Positions 1-8,210 of a stretch of 62,187 nt of DNA are shown here, piece after piece. The number at the start of each line of letters is the position of its first letter. Position 1 is the first letter of the stretch. The stretch is from Paracoccaceae bacterium (GTDB lineage: Bacteria > Pseudomonadota > Alphaproteobacteria > Rhodobacterales > Rhodobacteraceae). A model generated the notes under the pieces. It saw only the letters and a program-made list of their open reading frames with translations, was not told the origin of the DNA and did no database searches. The DNA is taken from contig JAQWNW010000034.1 in the NCBI GenBank assembly GCA_029246285.1, forward strand, positions 1 through 62,187, written 5' to 3'. Made by a program: the position numbers and the translations under genes.

Positions 1-750
1 CACTATGTCGTTAATGGTCAAAAAACTTGGACGACGTTAGCCCAACACGCTAATATGATTTTTACTCTTGTGAGGACTTCCAGTGAAGGTAAGCCACAAC
101 AAGGTATCTCCTTTTTGATGATTGATATGAGGTCTGATGGAGTAGAAGTCAGACCAATCAAAACCATAGACGGTGGTGAAGAAATAAATGAGGTATGGTT
201 TACTGATGTCAGGGTTCCAATCAAAAATCTGGTCGGTGAAGAGAACAAAGGTTGGACATATGCAAAATATCTATTAAGCCATGAACGAAACAATATCGCC
301 ACAGTAGGTATCTCAAAAAAGAAATTAGAAAAATTAAAGGGCATTGCTAAGACAGAAAAGCGTAACGGGAAACCACTAATTGCCGATCCACTCTTTTCCT
401 CTAGACTAGCAAAGTTGGAAATTAATTTAACAAATTTAGAAACTACAAATCTCAGAGTGCTATCTGAGGCTGAAAAAGGCGGGGATCCTGGAGCCGAAAG
501 TTCTATGCTCAAAATTCTTGGATCCGAAGTATGCCAAGAGCTTGACCATCTTTTACGTCGTGCTTCCGCCAGATATGGAAGAATTTTTCGACCAGAGGCT
601 TTAGAAGATGGGTTTAATGGTGAGGAAATTGGTCCATTTTTTGCTCATACAGCTTCAAGCACTTATTTTAACAATCGAAAAGTTTCGATCTATGGAGGCT
701 CAAATGAAATTCAAAAAAATATTATTTCTAGAATGATAGTGGGTCTTTAA
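1..750 (+). CDS. acyl-CoA dehydrogenase, PimC-like large subunit (5' partial)
   Basis: The frame is open from base 1, so the gene begins outside the window; the Met at 55 is internal because the preceding codons read as a typical acyl-CoA dehydrogenase segment (VNGQKTWTT). Visible parts are the end of the middle beta domain and the C-terminal helical domain, ending in the FAD/CoA-site motif YGGSNEIQKNII. The enzyme would oxidise an acyl-CoA to the trans-2-enoyl-CoA and pass electrons to ETF. It is followed 7 bp later by a second acyl-CoA dehydrogenase; such pairs form mixed-subunit enzymes acting on dicarboxylic, aromatic-derived or branched acyl-CoAs (PimC/PimD, FadE28/29 type). The substrate is not known. 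Family call is secure, the PimC comparison is inference. Confidence 0.9.
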   Translation, partial: HYVVNGQKTWTTLAQHANMIFTLVRTSSEGKPQQGISFLMIDMRSDGVEVRPIKTIDGGEEINEVWFTDVRVPIKNLVGEENKGWTYAKYLLSHERNNIATVGISKKKLEKLKGIAKTEKRNGKPLIADPLFSSRLAKLEINLTNLETTNLRVLSEAEKGGDPGAESSMLKILGSEVCQELDHLLRRASARYGRIFRPEALEDGFNGEEIGPFFAHTASSTYFNNRKVSIYGGSNEIQKNIISRMIVGL

Positions 751-757
751 GGTATTT

Positions 758-1831
758 GTGATGGACTTTACTCATTCAGAAGAGCGTCGATTGTTGTCAA
801 ATACAATCGAAAAATTTATAGCTAATGATTATCCTCTTAGCCATCGAATGATTAATGCGTCTTCAGATTTAGGTTTTTCCATAGAAAGTTGGAAAAAATT
901 AAATGATTTGGGAATTAATTATGCCCTATTCTCCGAGCAGTTTAATGGTTTTGGCGGCGAAGGCTTCGACATCGCAGTTGTGTTCGAAGCGTTAGGAAAA
1001 GGCTTAGTTGTAGAGCCTTTTCTATCTACCCTCATGGGCGGAGATATACTTTCACAATCTAACGTTCACAGTGATATTTTAGATCTTTTAATGACAGGAG
1101 AAAAAAGAATTACTTTTGCACACTTTGAACCACATTCAGGTTATGGGAGCGATATCAAAACTTTCCAAACAACAAATGGAATAACTGGTATTAAATCGAT
1201 GGTGCAATTTGCTAATGGTGTAGATTTTATAATTGTCTCGGCAAAAGACAAAGACGATTTAAAGTTATATTTAGTAGAAACAAATACTGCTGGTTTAAAA
1301 ATGACAGACTATAAAACTATTGATGGAGGAAGAGCTGCTGAATTATTCTTGGATGATGTAACTGGAGTCGAATTAAATATTGACGCAAAAAATGCTTTAG
1401 GGTCTGCGATAGGCAAAGGTATCCTTGCCCTTTCATCAGAAGCGTTAGGCATAATGGAGTTTATAAAAAGTCTAACAATAAATTATCTTCAGACGAGAAG
1501 TCAATTTGGCCTTCAATTAGGGAAATTCCAAGCGCTGCAACATAGAGTAGCACAAATGCTTCTTGAAATTGAGCAAGCCCGGTCCGCAGTAATTAATGCT
1601 TGCAGTTCCCTAAACAAAAAGGGGAAAGCTAGAGAAATGGCTCTCTCAGCTTGCAAAATGACGATAGGAAGAGTTGGACAGATTGTTGCCGAGGAAGCCA
1701 TCCAATTACATGGCGGAATTGGAATGACTTGGGAATACGAGCTAGGCCACTATGCTAAAAGATTAATAATGATTGATCACGAGCTGGGTGATGAAGATTT
1801 TCATACAGCTAGATATTCTAAATATTTATAA
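758..1831 (+). CDS. acyl-CoA dehydrogenase, PimD-like small subunit
   Basis: 357 residues with the full three-part acyl-CoA dehydrogenase fold: N-terminal helices, a middle beta domain, and a C-terminal domain with SQFGLQLGKFQALQHRVA (about 247-265) and LHGGIGMTWEYELGHYAKR (about 317-335). The start could be the ATG at 758 or the next codon at 761. It lies 7 bp after the preceding dehydrogenase gene, so the two are almost certainly co-transcribed. By analogy with PimC/PimD it would be the partner subunit of a heteromeric enzyme; this one is shorter than the usual 380-400 residues. The exact substrate cannot be inferred. Confidence 0.9.
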   Translation: MMDFTHSEERRLLSNTIEKFIANDYPLSHRMINASSDLGFSIESWKKLNDLGINYALFSEQFNGFGGEGFDIAVVFEALGKGLVVEPFLSTLMGGDILSQSNVHSDILDLLMTGEKRITFAHFEPHSGYGSDIKTFQTTNGITGIKSMVQFANGVDFIIVSAKDKDDLKLYLVETNTAGLKMTDYKTIDGGRAAELFLDDVTGVELNIDAKNALGSAIGKGILALSSEALGIMEFIKSLTINYLQTRSQFGLQLGKFQALQHRVAQMLLEIEQARSAVINACSSLNKKGKAREMALSACKMTIGRVGQIVAEEAIQLHGGIGMTWEYELGHYAKRLIMIDHELGDEDFHTARYSKYL

Positions 1832-1858
1832 AATATAACATGAGGATAGCCCCTAAAG

Positions 1859-2779
1859 CTATTGGTTTAAATTTGAGTATTTTATAATATCTGCAAGAAC
1901 AGAAATTGCCAAAGTTTTGGGATCCCGAGCAGACGGAATTAAGCCTATCTGAGATCGCAACTGTGCCAATTCGTTTTCAGAGCACCCCATGTCAATCAAA
2001 TTATTTACTAACTGCCGATGAGCCGATTTACTACCCTGAGCACCAATATAAAATGCATCACTGTTTAATACAGAATAAAGCAACGGTGGTTCCCAATCAT
2101 GATCATGGAAAAATAGTACTACAGCCGTCCAACCGTCAATCGAAAGGTTAGGAATTTCGTTGAAAGATTTGAGGTGATAAAGATTTTCGACTGAGGAGAA
2201 CTTTTGATCGATGAGAGTTAAATCTGGTGTTAATAATTCGAGCTTTATGTTAGCCGCAAGCGATAATGAGCAAAAGGCTTCAACCTCTACACCAGCTCCC
2301 ATTACAATTAATTTCAATTCAGGTACTAGATTACACTTAAATATTTTATTTTTTAGACCTTGTTGAACTGGTCCTGATAATTCAATATTTCCACTAGATA
2401 AGCTAATAGAAAGCCCAATTTCTTTTCTTGTAGTTAAACTTAATAAAATATTCTTCAAGATCTTACGATTTGGGTTTGGCAAAGATAAGATTTTCATATC
2501 TCCACCACATGGCAGTTTTAAATCTATTATTTTTGACTCTGACCCATAATGGGTAACAGCAGGTGTATTTGTCTGCAAAGATTTCTTTGCAACCAACCAC
2601 AAGTCGTCCTCTATACACCCGGAAGATAATGAGCCTATTTTATCTCCCCGGTGTGAAAATGCCATCATAGCACCAATACTTCTATACCCTGGGCCTTTTC
2701 GTTCAATTATAATCGAAAGTACACCAGGTTCATCCTGGCTTGTTAGATACTCTATTGGGGCGTACTCAGATAAAAACAT
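1859..2779 (-). CDS. XdhC/CoxI family protein
   Basis: 306 residues. The N-terminal XdhC/CoxI domain has GSLSSGCIEDD (49-59), the family's G-S-x-S-x-G-C-x-E signature. The C-terminal Rossmann-like XdhC domain ends with IGAQGSKSAHRQL and IGLIPSARDPKTLAISVLADI. In characterised members XdhC binds molybdenum cofactor and inserts its sulfurated form into xanthine dehydrogenase or related molybdenum hydroxylases. No molybdenum hydroxylase gene is near it here, so its client enzyme must lie elsewhere. It is convergent with the acyl-CoA dehydrogenase pair and divergent from gloA. Confidence 0.85.
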   Translation of the reverse strand: MFLSEYAPIEYLTSQDEPGVLSIIIERKGPGYRSIGAMMAFSHRGDKIGSLSSGCIEDDLWLVAKKSLQTNTPAVTHYGSESKIIDLKLPCGGDMKILSLPNPNRKILKNILLSLTTRKEIGLSISLSSGNIELSGPVQQGLKNKIFKCNLVPELKLIVMGAGVEVEAFCSLSLAANIKLELLTPDLTLIDQKFSSVENLYHLKSFNEIPNLSIDGWTAVVLFFHDHDWEPPLLYSVLNSDAFYIGAQGSKSAHRQLVNNLIDMGCSENELAQLRSQIGLIPSARDPKTLAISVLADIIKYSNLNQ

Positions 2780-2853
2780 TACGCTATCTCTCTAACATGA
2801 TTAATGCCCTCTGAAACCCTCGTTTAATATCAAAATTGCAACATCCAATTTCT

Positions 2854-2882
2854 TTGACAATTGTATATTTTGCAAGCATTAA
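2854..2882 (+). promoter_or_regulatory. candidate sigma-70 promoter of gloA
   Basis: A perfect TTGACA at 2854-2859 is followed after 17 bp by CATTAA at 2877-2882. Start of transcription would be near 2889, about 40 bases ahead of the gloA ATG, which has a GGAG ribosome site just upstream. The -10 box is a weak match, so this is only a candidate. Confidence 0.4.
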
Positions 2883-2930
2883 TAAATTAAAACCACAAGT
2901 TTATTACAAAAAGTCAATATTGGAGATCAA

Positions 2931-3359
2931 ATGCATCTAAGATACTTACATACAATGGTAAGGGTAGCAGATTTAGACAAATCTCTACACTTTTATAACT
3001 TATTAGGACTTAAGGAAACAAGACGTTATGATAATGAAAAAGGAAGATTTTCGTTAGTTTTTATGGCGGCAGAAGGTCAAGAAGATTCACCAATTGAGCT
3101 CACATATAATTGGGATGGAGACAATCAACTACCAAGTGATAGTCGTCATTTTGGCCACATCGCTTATGAAGTTGAAAATATCTATCAAATTTGTGAGCAC
3201 CTCCAAGAAAATGGGATTGTCATAAATCGCCCTCCACGAGATGGTAGAATGGCTTTTATTCGATCCCCAGATAATATTTCAATTGAATTACTACAAGTTG
3301 GTGAACCGCTACCACTCGAAAAACCCTGGACTGATATGAACAATATTGGTCATTGGTAA
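2931..3359 (+). CDS. gloA: glyoxalase I (lactoylglutathione lyase)
   Basis: 142 residues of the vicinal-oxygen-chelate fold, the usual length for bacterial GloA. It isomerises the hemithioacetal of methylglyoxal and glutathione to S-lactoylglutathione in the cytoplasm. The four expected metal ligands are visible: H7 (LHTMVRV), E56 (PIELTYNWD), H76 (HFGHIAYEV) and E119 (ISIELLQ). The ligand pattern and the short N-terminus match the Ni/Co-type bacterial enzymes. It is a single gene divergent from xdhC; the next feature downstream is tmRNA. Confidence 0.92.
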   Translation: MHLRYLHTMVRVADLDKSLHFYNLLGLKETRRYDNEKGRFSLVFMAAEGQEDSPIELTYNWDGDNQLPSDSRHFGHIAYEVENIYQICEHLQENGIVINRPPRDGRMAFIRSPDNISIELLQVGEPLPLEKPWTDMNNIGHW

Positions 3360-3454
3360 CACTTCAAAAAATGATATGAATGGTTAAGATAATACACTTA
3401 ACAAAAAGAAACCTGAATTTAATTGTCATTTCGTTCCTCAGATTATATACAGTA

Positions 3455-3767
3455 ATTGTCTTTTCGAAGAATATGGCGATAAACGCGCTCGTAATACACG
3501 GATCGGACCCGGGGGCGGTACCCGGCGACTCCACCAAACAAACCTTCATTTGAGGACTTTGGGGTCGAAATAGGATCGACGGACGTTTAAAGGGGTTAGC
3601 TTTTGCTCGGTGAGATACCACCGTTATCGGTTCACAAAGTACAATTGCAAATGACAATAGTGCTCCGAGAGCTTTGGCTGCTTAAGTAGCTCAAGTAATC
3701 GAAACTTAAGTCCAGCCGCCTTGCAGCGTCTGGCGGGGTTTGTAGGCACCTGGCAACAGAAGCCTAC
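3455..3767 (+). ncRNA. ssrA: tmRNA, circularly permuted two-piece form
   Basis: The acceptor piece comes first: a T-arm-like hairpin, then CGACTCC at 3526-3532, discriminator A and encoded CCA at 3534-3536. A short spacer (3537-3560) is removed, and the coding piece starts at 3561 with GGGGTCG, which pairs with CGACTCC as a 7-bp acceptor stem with one G-U. The tag reading frame runs from GCA at 3647 to TAA at 3683-3685 and encodes ANDNSAPRALAA, with the ANDN start and hydrophobic-AA end expected of alphaproteobacterial tags. Downstream are the helices typical of the coding piece, including a hairpin at about 3741-3766. The outer 5' and 3' ends are estimates. It rescues stalled ribosomes and tags the products for ClpXP; sspB lies 1.1 kb away. 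Confidence 0.93.
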
Positions 3768-3772
3768 GTTTA

Positions 3773-3812
3773 AAAAATTGCCTTACGAAATTTAATGACA
3801 ATTTTTGAAATT
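3773..3812 (+). terminator. possible terminator after ssrA
   Basis: AAAAATTG (3773-3780) and CAATTTTT (3799-3806) are perfect inverted arms around an 18-base loop, placed directly after the tmRNA. The stem is very AT-rich, so it is a weak candidate. Confidence 0.35.
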
Positions 3813-3827
3813 CAAATTACGCTCTAG

Positions 3828-3873
3828 AAACAACAAGTTTTATATATTTTAAACAACAAGTTTTATATATTTT
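3828..3873 (+). repeat. perfect 23-bp tandem duplication
   Basis: Positions 3828-3850 and 3851-3873 are identical over 23 bases, each beginning AAACAACAAG and ending in a T/A-rich TTTTATATATTTT. The second copy ends 18 bases ahead of the likely start codon of the small membrane protein at 3892, so it sits where the promoter or 5' leader should be. Confidence 0.9.
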
Positions 3874-3891
3874 AATTGAATGAGGAAAAAG

Positions 3892-4281
3892 ATGGATACT
3901 CAAAAAAATTTAATGATGTTTACTATTATAGTAGGAATAATTTTTGGAATTTGGTTCTTGTTTGCCCCAAATTCTTATAACGCTGTAATGGGCGTAGATC
4001 TTTCCGAAGTAAGTGATATAGCATTGGGAAATCAGATGAATATTGGTGTTAGCCTACTCGTTTTATCATATGTAAATTGGGTTTTACGTGGCTTAAGTGA
4101 TATGGCAAACTGTGAAAAAATTATGACCACATTTTGTATTGGTTGGGGTCTTTTTGGCTTAGGAGGCTTATATATCGTAGGTAGTGATTTTGCGTTATCA
4201 AACCCATTCACGATACAGGCGATAATATTTATTATTATATCAATAGTGTACTTTACTATGCGAGCTCCAAAACAGTCGTGA
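3892..4281 (+). CDS. small four-helix membrane protein, unknown function
   Basis: 129 residues from the ATG at 3892; an in-frame ATG exists at 3880, but the GAGGAAAAAG between them makes a good ribosome site for 3892. Four hydrophobic stretches are seen: about 9-25, 48-64, 79-99 and 108-123. No motif is recognised. Length, hydrophobic pattern and topology resemble the protein at 28794-29165, so both may belong to one family of small inner-membrane proteins. It is preceded by the 23-bp tandem duplication and convergent with another four-helix membrane protein. Confidence 0.75.
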   Translation: MDTQKNLMMFTIIVGIIFGIWFLFAPNSYNAVMGVDLSEVSDIALGNQMNIGVSLLVLSYVNWVLRGLSDMANCEKIMTTFCIGWGLFGLGGLYIVGSDFALSNPFTIQAIIFIIISIVYFTMRAPKQS

Positions 4282-4290
4282 TATAAAAGA

Positions 4291-4335
4291 AATGATGAGA
4301 GTGCTATTCACTAACTCAAAAGTGCTCTCATCATT
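4291..4335. terminator. bidirectional hairpin terminator candidate
   Basis: Arms 4291-4305 and 4321-4335 pair over 15 positions (13 Watson-Crick and 2 G-U) around a 15-base loop. It lies between the stop codons of two convergent genes. There is only a short T-run on either side, so efficiency is uncertain. Confidence 0.6.
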
Positions 4336-4348
4336 GAAATTTAGATAC

Positions 4349-4750
4349 TTATTTGGAAGTTTTTCGTGCAAATCTAAATGATTGTATGCATAAAAAACAG
4401 TATGCCCCACCTGAACATAAAAGCATTAATTTTGAAGTCAAAGCATAAAAGTTTTCAAACATTCCTTCATAACTCAACAAGTCACGAAAAAAATCGAAGC
4501 CTCCAATAAATGCTAATAGCCCAAACATCACAGACAAATGCATAAGCATTTTTTTTCTTTCAGAAAACCATATTGCAAAAAGTGACAAAATTAATATTGG
4601 AATTCCAACTATTGTTGGAATAAAAGAAGTAACCGAAGCACTATTACTAATCACAGAGATTATTATTCCCCAAGATATCAAAAAAATACCATAAATCACG
4701 GAAACGCTTTCCATGTTTAATCCCAAAACAGTATACTCAACCTTTTTCAT
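4349..4750 (-). CDS. small four-helix membrane protein, unknown function
   Basis: 133 residues with four predicted membrane segments at about 16-36, 41-62, 69-87 and 100-122, separated by short charged loops (SERKK near 64). No family is recognised. It is transcribed towards the other small membrane protein and away from sspB. Its base composition matches its neighbours, so nothing suggests recent transfer. Confidence 0.7.
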   Translation of the reverse strand: MKKVEYTVLGLNMESVSVIYGIFLISWGIIISVISNSASVTSFIPTIVGIPILILSLFAIWFSERKKMLMHLSVMFGLLAFIGGFDFFRDLLSYEGMFENFYALTSKLMLLCSGGAYCFLCIQSFRFARKTSK

Positions 4751-4862
4751 TTTAAAATCTACCCTATCAATAAAACTACGCTTTTACTTTTATATTTATT
4801 TAATACAATTAAAAGATAATAAGCTATAATAGTCGCAAGATTGTCTTCGTGGAGTAAAAAAA

Positions 4863-5318
4863 ATGGCTGATCAATTGAACTATAACGAATTAATGCAAGC
4901 TTCGTTGCGAACACTCGTAAAGAATGTAATGGAAATTATTGAAGACGGCGGTCTTCCTGGAGAACATCACTTTTACATCACTTTTAACACAATGCATCCG
5001 TCAGTTAAAATCTCTGAATGGTTGATGGATAAGCACCCGAATGAAATGACAATCGTGATTCAAAACTGGTTTGAAGGTCTCTCTGTGAGCAATGACAGCT
5101 TCACGATTACATTAAATTTTGGAGATCAATTAGAAGAACTTAAAATACCTTTTTTATCGATAATTTCATTTGTAGACCCATCAGTTGAATTCGGTTTAAA
5201 ATTTGACGACCTCGAAGAGAAAGAGCTTCAAACAACCAAAGAGGCTGAAATGGTAATGGTTGAGAGCGAGGATAAAAATGAAGCTGAAATAGTGTTGCTA
5301 GATAGCTTCAGAAAATAA
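4863..5318 (+). CDS. sspB: SspB-type ClpXP adaptor (alphaproteobacterial form)
   Basis: 151 residues matching the alphaproteobacterial SspB fold: [19 protein letters not shown] near the N-terminus, [11 protein letters not shown] (about 31-41), then [10 protein letters not shown] and the strand-helix region [19 protein letters not shown] (about 100-118). The C-terminal third is acidic, low-complexity linker ending in a short tail (LLDSFRK), where SspB proteins carry the ClpX-binding peptide. SspB binds ssrA-tagged substrates and delivers them to ClpXP. The tmRNA gene that makes the tags lies 1.1 kb upstream. It is followed by fumC, as in many alphaproteobacteria. Confidence 0.9.
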   Translation: MADQLNYNELMQASLRTLVKNVMEIIEDGGLPGEHHFYITFNTMHPSVKISEWLMDKHPNEMTIVIQNWFEGLSVSNDSFTITLNFGDQLEELKIPFLSIISFVDPSVEFGLKFDDLEEKELQTTKEAEMVMVESEDKNEAEIVLLDSFRK

Positions 5319-5424
5319 TCTCAAGGTAAAACGAGCTAATCACTGCAAAACTCAATTTAGCTTTTTATTGTTTTTGCCGTGCTTAACACTTATACGTCTA
5401 GAAAAAGTTAAAAGGAAAAACTTC

Positions 5425-6819
5425 ATGACTAAAACTCGAACAGAAACAGATAGTTTTGGGCCATTAGAAGTGCCAAGTGATAAATATTGGGGCGCGCAAA
5501 CACAAAGATCTATTAAAAACTTTCCTATCGGTTCGGAAAGACAGCCTCTACCATTAATACATGCACTGGGTATTATAAAAAAAGCCTGTGCTCAAGCAAA
5601 CGTTGAACTTGGTGATTTGGATGCAAATCTGGGAAATGCAATCTCAAAAGCTGCTCAAGAAGTTATTGATGGAAAATTAGATGATCACTTTCCTTTAGTA
5701 GTTTGGCAAACTGGATCTGGCACACAATCAAACATGAATGCTAACGAAGTTATAGCAAATAGAGCAATTGAGCTTCTAGGTGGAGAAATAGGAAGCAAGA
5801 AGCCAATACATCCAAACGATCATTGTAATATGGGACAATCATCAAATGACACGTTCCCAACTGCTATGCATATTTCAGCAGCCATTACGGCAAAAAAAGC
5901 TTTAATACCTATGCTACAGATGCTTCTCAATTCTTTAGAAGGTAAATCTAACGAATTCAGTAAAATAATTAAGATTGGCCGTACTCATACACAGGATGCC
6001 ACGCCCTTGACATTAGGCCAAGAATTTTCTGGTTATGCTCACCAAATATCACAAGGCATAAATCGAGTAGAAAATGCTCTTGAAAATATCTATGCATTAG
6101 CACAAGGGGGAACAGCAGTTGGAACTGGCCTCAACACAAAAAAAGGATGGGATGTTGCGATTGCTGAAAATATAGCTGCCATAACCAAGCTGCCTTTCTA
6201 CACAGCACCAAATAAATTTGAAGCTCTCGCTGCCCATGACGCTATTGTAGAGCTATCTGGATCGATAAAAACCGTAGCAGTTTCAATTTTTAAGATTGCT
6301 AATGATCTAAGATTTCTAGGCTCTGGACCACGCAGTGGTTTGGGCGAATTGTCATTACCAGAAAATGAACCAGGATCTTCAATAATGCCTGGAAAAGTCA
6401 ATCCAACTCAAATCGAGGCGATAACCCAGGTGTGCGCGCAGGTCATTGGGAATGATGTAGCAGTCAGCTTTGCAGGAAGTCAGGGCCATTTTGAGTTAAA
6501 TGTATTCAAACCAATGATGGCGTACAATATTTTGCAATCAATGCAATTATTAGGCGATGCATGTGCTTCGTTTACTACTAATTGTGTTGATGGCATTCTA
6601 GCAAATGAGGCAAAAATTAACAAACTTATGGAAGAAAGCTTAATGTTAGTAACCGCTTTAGCACCCATTATCGGTTACGATAACGCTACCATTGTGGCAA
6701 AAACAGCTCACAAAAACGGAACAACCTTAAAAGAGGAAGCAATAAGACTAGGCTTTACTGATTCAAAGACCTTTGACGAAATAGTAAGACCAGAAAAAAT
6801 GATCGGACCCAATAATTGA
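5425..6819 (+). CDS. fumC: fumarate hydratase class II
   Basis: 464 residues, the standard length. It interconverts fumarate and L-malate in the TCA cycle as a cofactor-free homotetramer. Seen in order are [14 protein letters not shown], the active-site region [15 protein letters not shown], and the superfamily signature [13 protein letters not shown] whose flexible loop holds the catalytic Ser. The ATG at 5425 was chosen because AAAGGA lies just upstream and [12 protein letters not shown] is the conserved N-terminus; the frame stays open 19 codons further upstream but that part is not family-like. Confidence 0.95.
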   Translation: MTKTRTETDSFGPLEVPSDKYWGAQTQRSIKNFPIGSERQPLPLIHALGIIKKACAQANVELGDLDANLGNAISKAAQEVIDGKLDDHFPLVVWQTGSGTQSNMNANEVIANRAIELLGGEIGSKKPIHPNDHCNMGQSSNDTFPTAMHISAAITAKKALIPMLQMLLNSLEGKSNEFSKIIKIGRTHTQDATPLTLGQEFSGYAHQISQGINRVENALENIYALAQGGTAVGTGLNTKKGWDVAIAENIAAITKLPFYTAPNKFEALAAHDAIVELSGSIKTVAVSIFKIANDLRFLGSGPRSGLGELSLPENEPGSSIMPGKVNPTQIEAITQVCAQVIGNDVAVSFAGSQGHFELNVFKPMMAYNILQSMQLLGDACASFTTNCVDGILANEAKINKLMEESLMLVTALAPIIGYDNATIVAKTAHKNGTTLKEEAIRLGFTDSKTFDEIVRPEKMIGPNN

Positions 6820-6887
6820 TATAAATTCTATGGAAAATTACTTCGCCATCCATCAGTTTCAATGATTAATCAAAACAAATTTAAAGA

Positions 6888-7127
6888 ATGACATTCGAAC
6901 AAATATATCAAAGACCAAAAAAAAGATCTATTTTAATAAATGGTCACAGCACAAGTATAAGTCTAGAAGATAATTTTTGGTACGCTTTCTGTGAAAAAGC
7001 CAATATGGACAACATATCTATCAATCGATTAATCACCGAGATAGATATGAAAAGAGACGATAAATGTAGTCTTGCAGGTGCCATACGGCTTTATGTTTTA
7101 AGTTCCAAAAATTCCCAGAAATCTTAA
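6888..7127 (+). CDS. ribbon-helix-helix domain protein
   Basis: 79 residues. KKRSILINGHSTSISLEDNFW followed by a helix-turn-helix stretch (NISINRLITEID) and SLAGAIRLYVL fits the alphaproteobacterial RHH_4 family (PF13467), small proteins next to fumC in many relatives. The basic first strand would contact DNA in a dimer, but targets of the family are not established. It starts 68 bp after fumC on the same strand. Confidence 0.75.
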   Translation: MTFEQIYQRPKKRSILINGHSTSISLEDNFWYAFCEKANMDNISINRLITEIDMKRDDKCSLAGAIRLYVLSSKNSQKS

Positions 7128-7133
7128 AAAATC

Positions 7134-7886
7134 TCAACCTATAAAAGCCAAAAAAGGTATTTTCTCAAGCAAGAAAAAAGAAATTTTAGAAAAATCTCCA
7201 GTAACAAGCAAAATACCAACTAAAAGAAGTAAACCACCCATCATTTTTTCTATTAAAACCATATGCTTTTTTAGTTTTGTTAACAGTATCATTGATTTTG
7301 AGATAAATAACGCTGATAGAATAAAAGGAATTCCAAGACCAAGCGCATAAAGCGTCAAAAGAAAGGTGCCTTCTATTATGGAATTTCCAGTTGCAGCCAA
7401 AGCTAAAATTGCTCCGAGTTGAGGGCCAATACATGGAGTCCAACCAAATGCGAAAGCTAGCCCAAGTAAATAAGCTCCAAATGAAGTTCCGATATGTGAC
7501 TGAGATTCAAATCTCAAGTCTGAATCAAGAAATGGAATTCGAAATAAACCTAAAAAGTGTAGCGAAATTATAATAATCAAGAGACCTGATATACGACTTA
7601 AAATAAGCTGATTACTTAAAAAAAAACTTCCAAACGCTGAAACTGCTAATCCCATTATTAAAAATACAGTCGAAAGACCGATTATAAACATAAAGGCTGG
7701 AAATAACGTTTCTATTTTTCGATATTTTCCAGCAGATAGACGGCTCATAGAAATTCCACTCATATAGGCAATATATGGTGGAACAATTGGCAAAACGCAT
7801 GGAGATAGAAAACTCAAAATCCCAGCTATAAGTGAGATTATCGCTGATACAGCCAAATTAGAAGTAAATATATCAAAACCAAACAT
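7134..7886 (-). CDS. ccdA: cytochrome c biogenesis protein CcdA
   Basis: 250 residues, a polytopic inner-membrane protein with six expected helices. The two conserved Cys-Pro motifs of the DsbD/CcdA family are present: LSPCVLPIVPPY (about 27-38) and FGWTPCIGPQLGAIL (about 146-160). It carries electrons from cytoplasmic thioredoxin across the membrane to periplasmic thiol proteins, mainly for cytochrome c maturation. It is convergent with the RHH gene (7 bp apart) and divergent from tusA. Confidence 0.9.
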   Translation of the reverse strand: MFGFDIFTSNLAVSAIISLIAGILSFLSPCVLPIVPPYIAYMSGISMSRLSAGKYRKIETLFPAFMFIIGLSTVFLIMGLAVSAFGSFFLSNQLILSRISGLLIIIISLHFLGLFRIPFLDSDLRFESQSHIGTSFGAYLLGLAFAFGWTPCIGPQLGAILALAATGNSIIEGTFLLTLYALGLGIPFILSALFISKSMILLTKLKKHMVLIEKMMGGLLLLVGILLVTGDFSKISFFLLEKIPFLAFIG

Positions 7887-7982
7887 ATCAGTCCTTACTG
7901 CCCATCAAATCGGAAATTATATGTTATGTGCGCCCTAATAGGACGCTAGACAAGTGAAAAAAACAAGTTTATCTGAAAATTC

Positions 7983-8210
7983 ATGAAATATGATGACAAT
8001 TTAGATGCTACGGGTCTTTTGTGCCCCCTTCCCGTATTAAAGCTTCGAAAAAGATTAAAGACCTTAGCAACTAAACAAATTGTGAGGGTAATTGCTGATG
8101 ATCCAGCAGCAATTATCGATGTACCACATTTTTGTACAGAGCAAGGTCATAAACTATTAAAAAACCAAAAAGATGGTAAGATATTAACTTTTTTTGTTCA
8201 AAAAAAATAA
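7983..8210 (+). CDS. tusA: TusA/SirA family sulfurtransferase
   Basis: 75 residues with the TusA signature LDATGLLCPLPVLKLRKRL; Cys14 of the C-P-x-P motif is the residue that carries persulfide. Family members relay sulfur for tRNA thiolation, molybdenum cofactor or sulfur oxidation. There is no dsr/tusBCD gene in the window, so a general sulfur-trafficking role is likely. Its stop codon abuts the end of the convergent oxidoreductase gene with no gap. Confidence 0.88.
   Translation: MKYDDNLDATGLLCPLPVLKLRKRLKTLATKQIVRVIADDPAAIIDVPHFCTEQGHKLLKNQKDGKILTFFVQKK

Noticed and set aside
3364-3657. 97-codon minus-strand ORF
   Set aside because: It lies across the acceptor piece and the 5' part of the coding piece of the tmRNA gene and has no family-like sequence; the RNA explains the conservation-like base pattern.
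5368-5424. Upstream extension of fumC
   Set aside because: The 19 extra residues are hydrophobic and not family-like, and the ribosome site AAAGGA lies inside this stretch.
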